Part shown: one piece after another, positions 15,545 to 20,805 of the stretch | How the letters are laid out: the number at the start of each line of letters is the position of its first letter | Numbering within the stretch: the stretch's first letter is position 1 | DNA from: Armatimonadota bacterium | Lineage (GTDB): Bacteria; Armatimonadota; Zipacnadia; Zipacnadales; FEN-943 | Reading direction: 5' to 3' | Assembly: GCA_029777735.1 (NCBI GenBank) | Contig: JAKORR010000939.1 | Location: 1 to 20,805, forward strand | DNA: 20,805 bases | Notes under the pieces: model-generated | Database searches by the model: none | The model's input: the letters and a program-made list of their open reading frames with translations, nothing else | What the model was told of the DNA's origin: nothing | Program-made: the position numbers and the translations under genes

Positions 15545-17323
15545 TTAGTCGTCCCCCAGTTGAGAGTCGTAAATATCTCGGTAAAGCGGGCAAGTCGTCA
15601 ACAGCTCTTTGTGTGGTCCCTCTGCCACCAACCGCCCCTTGTCCAACACCAGTATCTTGTCCGCCGTGAGCACCGTGCTCACGCGCTGGGCAATCAAGAA
15701 AACCGTACGATCCTTCATGAGCCCCCGCAGTGCAGCCGAGATGCGAGCCTCCGTCTCCACGTCCACGGAACTGGTGCTGTCATCCAGAATCAGCACCTTC
15801 GGCTGTATGAGCAGCGCTCTCGCGATCGCGATCCTTTGCTTCTGCCCTCCCGAGAGGTTGACGCCCTGCTGGCCGAGCCGCGTGTCATAGCCCTCGGGCA
15901 TCGCCATGATGAAGTCGTGGGCCTGGGCTACCATCGCTGCGGCCATCACTTCCTCGTCCGTCGCGTCAGGTCGCCCGTAGCGAATGTTGTCCCGAACGGT
16001 CCCGGAAAATAACACGGTCTCCTGCAGAACTATGCCAATGTTCCGGCGCAGGGTCTCCAAACTCAGCTCGCGTACGTCCACACCGTCAAGGGTGACACGT
16101 CCCTCGGTCACATCGTAGAAGCGCGGTATGAGGTGCACGAGGCTAGATTTGCCCGACCCCGTTGCGCCTAGGATAGCTACCATCTGCCCTGGCTCTACCT
16201 CGAAGGTTATGTCCTGCAGCGCAGCCTCGTCTTCGTCCTCGTCGTATCCAAAGGTGACGTGTTCGAAGGCAACCCGCCCCTGTGGCTCGAAGCTCCTGAG
16301 CGCTTCTCGTGGTTCCTTCACATCCGGCTCAGTGTCAAGTATCTCTACGATTCGGATCGCCGAGGCTCCTGCACGGGAAAGTTGCATCAACAACATCGAT
16401 ACCCTAATGAGGGACATCAACGTGCGCGACAGGTAGTTGATGAAGGCCACTAGCTGTCCCACTTGCAGATCGCCACGGACCACGCTGGCGCCCCCCAACC
16501 AGAGCGCCGCTACTACTCCAGCGTTCGTGATCAGCATCATCTGTGGCATTACCCCAGCCACGAACTGCATCGCCCGGGTCATCGCCGACGCCAGTCCGGC
16601 ATTGGCCTCCCCGAATCGCCCCGCTTCATACTCCCCTCGCACAAAGGCCTTCACCAGGCGCACGTTCGCAAGATTCTCCTGTATCACGGTGTTGAGCCGG
16701 TCCAACCGCTCCTGCACTCGCAGGAACAAAGGGTGAGCATGTAGGAAGAACAGCACGATGGTCGCCAGCAGCGGCGGCAGCATCACCCACAGCAGAATCG
16801 ACAGCTTTGGGCTTGTCACTATCGCCATGATCATGCTTCCCACGAGTATGAGGGGCGCACGAACCATGACGCGCAGCAGCGCAAGGATCGCCTCCTGAAC
16901 TTGCGTCACGTCACTGGTCAGCCTCGTGATCAGAGGCCCGGTCCCCAACTTGTCCAGGTTGCTAAAGGATAGCGATTGCACCTTACTGTAGAGCGCGTGG
17001 CGCAGTCGGGCGCCGAAGCCTTGCGCAACCCGCACTCCCACGACGCAGTTCCCAATGCCTCCCACGGCGCCCACCAGCGCAGCCCCAACCATCAGGAGCC
17101 CAACGCGGATCACCAAGGCCAGGTTGTTCTGGGCAATACCCTGGTCGATGATCGTTTGCGTCAGCCGCGGCTGCATCAGGTCCATGGCGACTTCGACAGC
17201 CATCAAAAGGGGGCCAATGAGGACAAGCACCCAAAAGGGCGCCAGAAAACGCGCCATGCTCCGCAGGGCATACCCTGTGGACGGAGCCGGCCGGGCATTG
17301 ACTGATTGAGGCCTATCTTGCAT
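15545..17323 (-). CDS. ABC exporter half-transporter, degenerate-site subunit
   Basis: With the ATG at 17321-17323 the protein has 592 residues: a six-helix exporter membrane domain (~25-325) and an ABC domain. Walker A is GATGSGKSS (386-394), Q-loop is Gln434 (IVLQET), signature is a normal LSGGQ (490-494). Walker B ends LILDDSTSS, with Asp515 where the catalytic Glu should be. The switch residue is Gln546 (FLIAQR) instead of His. These are the degenerate-site substitutions known from TM287-like halves of heterodimeric exporters. It therefore pairs with the next gene. An upstream in-frame ATG at 17389 would add 22 unlike residues and is not favoured; neither start has a strong ribosome binding site. 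The gene follows the sugar-phosphate isomerase after 93 bp. Confidence 0.85.
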   Translation of the reverse strand: MQDRPQSVNARPAPSTGYALRSMARFLAPFWVLVLIGPLLMAVEVAMDLMQPRLTQTIIDQGIAQNNLALVIRVGLLMVGAALVGAVGGIGNCVVGVRVAQGFGARLRHALYSKVQSLSFSNLDKLGTGPLITRLTSDVTQVQEAILALLRVMVRAPLILVGSMIMAIVTSPKLSILLWVMLPPLLATIVLFFLHAHPLFLRVQERLDRLNTVIQENLANVRLVKAFVRGEYEAGRFGEANAGLASAMTRAMQFVAGVMPQMMLITNAGVVAALWLGGASVVRGDLQVGQLVAFINYLSRTLMSLIRVSMLLMQLSRAGASAIRIVEILDTEPDVKEPREALRSFEPQGRVAFEHVTFGYDEDEDEAALQDITFEVEPGQMVAILGATGSGKSSLVHLIPRFYDVTEGRVTLDGVDVRELSLETLRRNIGIVLQETVLFSGTVRDNIRYGRPDATDEEVMAAAMVAQAHDFIMAMPEGYDTRLGQQGVNLSGGQKQRIAIARALLIQPKVLILDDSTSSVDVETEARISAALRGLMKDRTVFLIAQRVSTVLTADKILVLDKGRLVAEGPHKELLTTCPLYRDIYDSQLGDD

Positions 17324-17416
17324 CGTAATCGTATGATTGCTCTTGACGGCGCGAAGTCCCCTCCGGCCATGGAAGCAACCTGTTAGCATTGCCGAGTGTG
17401 GCGCTAACGCTAACCT

Positions 17417-17986
17417 TCATGGCCGGGCCAACGCCGCCTCGACCAGGTCGCAGAGCAGGTGCCCCAGCAGTAAGTGCGCCTCTTGTACTCTGGCCGTCAC
17501 GTTGCTTGGGACCCGCAGCTCCAGATGCGCTAGTGGCCCGAGCTGTCCGCTGTCGCACCCCGTGAAGGCAATCAGCTTGAGTCCCAGTTTGCGCCCCACC
17601 TCGAAGGCCTTGCACACGTTGCGTGCCCTTCCGGACGTGGACAGCCCCACGAGCACATCGCCAGCACGCAGCAGTCCCTCGACCTGCCTGGCAAATATGT
17701 CTTCGAAACAGTAGTCGTTACCCACGGCAGTCAGGATCGGGCCGTCGGCGCTCAGGGATAGAGCGCGGAAGGCCTGCCTCTCGCGCCGGAAGCGCCCCAC
17801 CAGTTCGGCCGCAAAGTGCTGCGCTTGCGACGCACTGCCTCCATTGCCGCAAAAAGCTACAATACCACCTTGATATAGACACTCAATTAACGTCTCTGCC
17901 GCCTGTGCCAGATCCTCAAGAAGTGGCTCGCAGCCGCGAATTGTCTCTACGCACTCGCAGACCTGTGCCTTCACATCCTCAACCAT
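17417..17986 (-). CDS. gmhA: D-sedoheptulose-7-phosphate isomerase (GmhA-type SIS protein)
   Basis: The 189-residue protein matches GmhA in length and in its single SIS domain. CGNGGSASQAQHFAAELVGR carries the sugar-phosphate loop and Glu61, VGLSTSGRARNV carries the second SIS motif, and VQEAHLLLGH carries His171; Glu61 and His171 correspond to the catalytic pair of the family. The enzyme converts sedoheptulose 7-phosphate to glycero-manno-heptose 7-phosphate, the first step toward ADP- or GDP-heptose for LPS or glycans. No kinase, phosphatase, nucleotidyltransferase or heptosyltransferase lies nearby, so it may instead be another SIS isomerase such as a DiaA relative. The ATG has a good GGGAGG site nine bases away. 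It lies 54 bp after the CAP-domain gene and 93 bp before the exporter pair, fitting an envelope or glycan theme. Moderately sure of gene symbol; SIS family is certain. Confidence 0.75.
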   Translation of the reverse strand: MVEDVKAQVCECVETIRGCEPLLEDLAQAAETLIECLYQGGIVAFCGNGGSASQAQHFAAELVGRFRRERQAFRALSLSADGPILTAVGNDYCFEDIFARQVEGLLRAGDVLVGLSTSGRARNVCKAFEVGRKLGLKLIAFTGCDSGQLGPLAHLELRVPSNVTARVQEAHLLLGHLLCDLVEAALARP

Positions 17987-18040
17987 GCTCTGTATCCCTC
18001 CCGATGATACTGCTTGTGGCCGCCGGCTTAGCCCGACTGA

Positions 18041-18823
18041 TCAGCGGAATCGCACGAATACCTCAGTCAGCCAGAAATCCCCGCTTCTGTTGGTCGACAA
18101 GCCGACACCCAGATCGGTGTACTCCCTGTCGAGGATGTTGCCTCGGTGCCCAGGGCTCCCCATTAGGTCTCGGTGGCTCGCCCGAAGGTTGTCCATCGTC
18201 AGCGAGAATAGCCCAAAACCATAGCGCCGGGCGATGTTCTCGGCGATAAGTCGTGGTTGGAATCCAAAGATCTCCGCAAACCGTTCCGTTGGCGTCTGAT
18301 GCTCTGTCCTCGGCGAATCATGGCTGAAGTAGCCCAGGTCGCGCATCTCCTCGCTGTGACGCTGGGCCACTAGGCTCACCATTGGGTGGGGCTTCAGCGG
18401 CCGTATCCCCTGCGCCAGGCGCTCGCTGTTCACCAGCCACAACACCTCAGCCCCATAGCCCGCTACCACATCTACCGGCTCAGGCGGCCCGAGCAGGCTT
18501 CCCTTCTGCATGGCCCTGTAGCTCGCCAGCGCAGCCCCTCTCTCGCCAAGAGCCTGGCAGGCGACCCCCAGACACCCGCGCGGACGAAGCCAGTCCGGCG
18601 CCAACACCGTCACCTGCTGCAGCACTGTCCGCGCCTGCTCATAGGCGCCGGAGTCCAGAAGCTGTTCGGCCTCCCGCAACAGGCTCCGAGCTTCGGCAGG
18701 AGGCGCAGGCGTCGGCGCCGCAGATCCAATCGCCGCGCACACAAGCAGCACGCTTATCAGCAACGCGGTCCGCTTCGGGCTCTTCCCACGCAATGAAACC
18801 CAACTGGAGGGCCAGGAACTCAT
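18041..18823 (-). CDS. Secreted CAP/SCP-domain protein with helical repeat segment
   Basis: The 260-residue protein has a basic N-terminus and hydrophobic stretch (residues ~19-35, LLISVLLVCAAIGSAA) that is a signal peptide or anchor. Residues ~44-110 form two or three helices resembling TPR units (LLDSGAYEQARTVLQQ, GERGAALASYRAM). The C-terminal CAP domain (~123-260) keeps the usual His156, His168, Glu195 and His226 cluster (QRHSEEM, GYFSHDS, IAENIA, SPGHRGNIL) and ends in the strand WLTEVFVRF. Bacterial CAP/YkwD-type proteins act outside the cytoplasm, mostly with unknown function. The start ATG overlaps the stop of the preceding gene (ATGA), so translation is probably coupled to an ATPase activator, which is an odd partner. 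The C-terminal domain is certain; the TPR-like call is moderate. Confidence 0.85.
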   Translation of the reverse strand: MSSWPSSWVSLRGKSPKRTALLISVLLVCAAIGSAAPTPAPPAEARSLLREAEQLLDSGAYEQARTVLQQVTVLAPDWLRPRGCLGVACQALGERGAALASYRAMQKGSLLGPPEPVDVVAGYGAEVLWLVNSERLAQGIRPLKPHPMVSLVAQRHSEEMRDLGYFSHDSPRTEHQTPTERFAEIFGFQPRLIAENIARRYGFGLFSLTMDNLRASHRDLMGSPGHRGNILDREYTDLGVGLSTNRSGDFWLTEVFVRFR

Positions 18824-19617
18824 GGTCGCTGGTTCCTTACCTTTGCGGCCAGAATAGCAGCCCCAAGCGCAGCAGTGTACTGCGGATTCTCTGGCACGAT
18901 GACTTCAGCGTCTAGCTGCGCGGCTAGAGCCGCACGGACACCCTCGTTGTGGGCGACGCCCCCTGTCAACGCTACAGGTCGCTCCAAGCCGATCTGGGCC
19001 GCAAGCGCTATCACCTGGCGCGCGATGGCGTGGCAGAGCCCGGCGGCCACTGCCTCGCGCGAATGACCCCTGGCGAGAAGTCCAATTACTTCGCTCTCCG
19101 CGAAGACCGTACAGGTACTCGAAAGGGTACAAACCTCAGCGGCGGAGACCGCACTCCGACCCATCTCGTCAAGTGTCATACCGAGCGCACGGGCCATGAC
19201 CTCGAGGAATCGACCCGTACCGGCAGCGCATCGGTCGTTGAGGGCGAAGTCCAAGACGTCGCCGAACTCGTTCACCCGCAGTATCTTGCTGTCCTGACCG
19301 CCTATGTCAACCACGGTCCGGATGTTGGGCAGTAGGTGATGCATACCACGGGCCTGACAGGTTACTTCCGTGGCGCGTACCCCAGCCCCAAGGAGCAAGT
19401 CGCGACCATAGCCCGTCGCGCCCAGCGCCGCCAAATCTTCGCGATACAGGCCAGCCGTGTCCAACGCCAGCTCCAGCGCCTGCTCGGCGCCGACTATGGG
19501 ACGCCAGCCAGTCGGTGCCAGACCCCTACCGACAACGAGGAGCGTCTCGCCTTCGCTCTGGCCCACCACGGCTTTGGTGGCGACAGACCCGATGTCTAAT
19601 CCACCTACGTAGCTCAC
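18820..19617 (-). CDS. BcrA/HgdC-type ATPase, CoA-dehydratase activator-like
   Basis: The 265-residue protein is a single-domain acetate/sugar kinase-fold (ASKHA) ATPase of the BadF/BadG/BcrA/BcrD family, of the length of HgdC. It opens with the phosphate-binding motif GGLDIGSVATKAVV, has DIGGQDSK (104-111) and TGGVAHNEGV (218-227), and carries NDRCAAGTGRF (Cys130) and SSTCTVFAESEVI (Cys169). These two Cys correspond to the residues that hold the [4Fe-4S] cluster between subunits of HgdC, so an ATP-driven electron-transfer role is likely. Relatives activate 2-hydroxyacyl-CoA dehydratases or benzoyl-CoA reductases; no dehydratase subunits occur in the window. It starts with GTG at 19615-19617 and an AAGGCGG-like site. 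It follows the transporter gene by 9 bp, and its stop overlaps the start of the CAP gene. An oxygen-sensitive role suggests an anaerobic or microaerobic host, which is an inference. Confidence 0.85.
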   Translation of the reverse strand: MSYVGGLDIGSVATKAVVGQSEGETLLVVGRGLAPTGWRPIVGAEQALELALDTAGLYREDLAALGATGYGRDLLLGAGVRATEVTCQARGMHHLLPNIRTVVDIGGQDSKILRVNEFGDVLDFALNDRCAAGTGRFLEVMARALGMTLDEMGRSAVSAAEVCTLSSTCTVFAESEVIGLLARGHSREAVAAGLCHAIARQVIALAAQIGLERPVALTGGVAHNEGVRAALAAQLDAEVIVPENPQYTAALGAAILAAKVRNQRP

Positions 19618-19626
19618 AGATCCGCC

Positions 19627-20805
19627 TTAACGAAAAAAGACCAGCCACAGGTATATGGTTGACACAATGAGGGACATCGTCACAACTGGGATGCTGTACT
19701 TGAAGAAACGACGGAAGGAAATGTGGTGATCGTTCCGTTCCCCGATGTTCATCACGACAACGTTGGCTGCAGTGGCGATAGGCGTTAGATTTGCGCCCAG
19801 ACACGCTCCTAGCGAGAGCGCCCACCACAGCGGCATGAAGGTAGGGTCATGCGGATTATCCATGCCAGGGAACATCTCGTTGTGCAGTTGTAGGAGAATG
19901 GCATTCATTGGCGCGACGAAGGCGACGTTGTTCACCACCGCCACGGCCAGGCCAGAGAACCACAGCAGGATCATCGTCATCGCCAGCATGTTACCCCCGG
20001 CCAACTCCGCCACCCAATGTCCCAGAGCCTCGAGAATCCCCAGGTTAGCCAGGGCGCTCACCATAATGAAAAGACCGATGAAGAAAAAGATCGTCGGCCA
20101 CTCAATCTCGTGGTACCAGTGGTAGTCGTCAGGCTGGTCTGGGTCCGGCGACGTGCGGCCGATCAGCAGAAGAAGCAGAGCTGCGCCCGCTAGCGCGATG
20201 GTCCCCGGCTCGAGGTGCAAAGGGCCGTGGACGACGAAGCCGACCAGGACAAGCGCGAACACAGCGAGACACTTGCGCAGCAGCACCGGGTCTCGGAGTG
20301 CCTCACGCTCGTCGAGCTCCAGCACGCGGTCGCGTGCTTCCTTTCGCACCTTGAGCCGCGGCCCCAGGCCCACCCAGAGCATCGCGAGGAACAAGACCAG
20401 TACGATAGCCGCCGGTGGTGTGTCATAGCGTATGAAGTCCATGAAGTTCAGCTTGGCCGCCGACCCAATCATGATGTTTGGCGGGTCGCCTATCAGCGTC
20501 GCTGTGCCCCCGATGTTGCTGGCAAGCACGATCGAAATCAGGTAGGGCACAGGGTCTATCTCCAGATCGTCGCAGATCAGCAGGATCATCGGGGCAATGA
20601 TCAACACCGTCGTGACGTTGTCCAAAAAGGCCGACAGGACTGCGGTAACGGCGGAAAAGGCCATGATCATCCCCACCGGGCTCCCGCGCACTAACTTCGC
20701 CGTGCGGATTGCTATCCACTGAAGCAGGCCTGTGTGGCGCGTCACGCCAACAATCACCATCATGCCCATCAGCAGGAAGATCGTGTTCCAGTCGATTCCG
20801 TGGAC
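19627..20805 (-). CDS. ArsB/NhaD-family transporter, 5' partial
   Basis: The frame is open to the right edge of the window (first in-window residues VHGIDWNTIFLLMGMMVIV), so the N-terminus is missing; 392 residues are present. About ten hydrophobic segments are visible. Signature motifs of the ion-transporter superfamily (ArsB/NhaD/P-protein group) are SAFLDNVTTVLIIAPM, NIGGTATLIGDPPNI and LGANLTPIATAANVVV. A hydrophilic loop (LKVRKEARDRVLELDEREAL) separates the two halves. The cargo cannot be fixed: sodium/proton exchange, arsenite or organic anions are all possible. No ArsR or ArsA lies in the window, so arsenite export has no context support. The ATPase activator gene starts 9 bp beyond its stop, so the two are likely co-transcribed. 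Confidence 0.85.
   Translation of the reverse strand, partial: VHGIDWNTIFLLMGMMVIVGVTRHTGLLQWIAIRTAKLVRGSPVGMIMAFSAVTAVLSAFLDNVTTVLIIAPMILLICDDLEIDPVPYLISIVLASNIGGTATLIGDPPNIMIGSAAKLNFMDFIRYDTPPAAIVLVLFLAMLWVGLGPRLKVRKEARDRVLELDEREALRDPVLLRKCLAVFALVLVGFVVHGPLHLEPGTIALAGAALLLLLIGRTSPDPDQPDDYHWYHEIEWPTIFFFIGLFIMVSALANLGILEALGHWVAELAGGNMLAMTMILLWFSGLAVAVVNNVAFVAPMNAILLQLHNEMFPGMDNPHDPTFMPLWWALSLGACLGANLTPIATAANVVVMNIGERNDHHISFRRFFKYSIPVVTMSLIVSTIYLWLVFFR

Noticed and set aside
19627..20805. Arsenite efflux operon
   Set aside because: The transporter family includes ArsB, but no ArsR, ArsC or ArsA is nearby, so the specific gene name is not justified.

Overview
The window is GC-rich, densely coding bacterial DNA from an organism I cannot place with certainty. 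Large secreted glycosidase-like proteins built from jelly-roll, fibronectin-like and barrel modules, a propeller/alpha-barrel protein, no SusC/SusD pair, and a zinc-ribbon protein with a long A-[L/I/F]-G-x-x repeat together remind me of uncultured Armatimonadota, Planctomycetota or Hydrogenedentota-like genomes. That placement is from memory of protein style only.

Layout: two blocks converge on a 321-bp gap at 13343-13663. The left block (1-13342, + strand) holds six genes. They are a 5'-truncated amidotransferase-like plus deacetylase-like protein; a 1228-residue secreted GH101-like candidate; a secreted jelly-roll/Fn3/TIM-barrel protein; a secreted two-jelly-roll clan GH-A-type hydrolase with both catalytic Glu visible; a small zinc-ribbon/pentamer-repeat protein whose natural C-terminus appears to be cut off by a one-base shift in a G7 run; and a propeller fused to an alpha-helical barrel. 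Several are neighbours at 35-200 bp and look like one polysaccharide or glycoconjugate degradation locus. The glycan target cannot be read from the sequence.

The right block (20805-13664, - strand) also holds six genes, read from the right edge: an ArsB/NhaD-type ion transporter (5' end outside the window), a BcrA/HgdC-type ATPase activator with the Cys residues for an interface iron-sulfur cluster, a secreted CAP-domain protein coupled to it by an ATGA overlap, a GmhA-type sedoheptulose-7-phosphate isomerase, and two ABC exporter half-transporters. The two half-transporters form a clear heterodimer: one has Asp for the catalytic Glu and Gln for the switch His, and the other has a changed signature motif. 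Spacing is compatible with one transcript or a few, but the biochemical link between these genes is not obvious.

The most unusual items are the pentamer-repeat protein with its probable frameshift, the propeller/alpha-barrel fusion without a signal peptide, the TIM-barrel protein that keeps an acid/base-type DEPE motif but lacks the usual nucleophile Glu, and the lone HgdC-like activator translationally coupled to a CAP protein. I found no RNA genes, CRISPR arrays, insertion sequences or phage genes.
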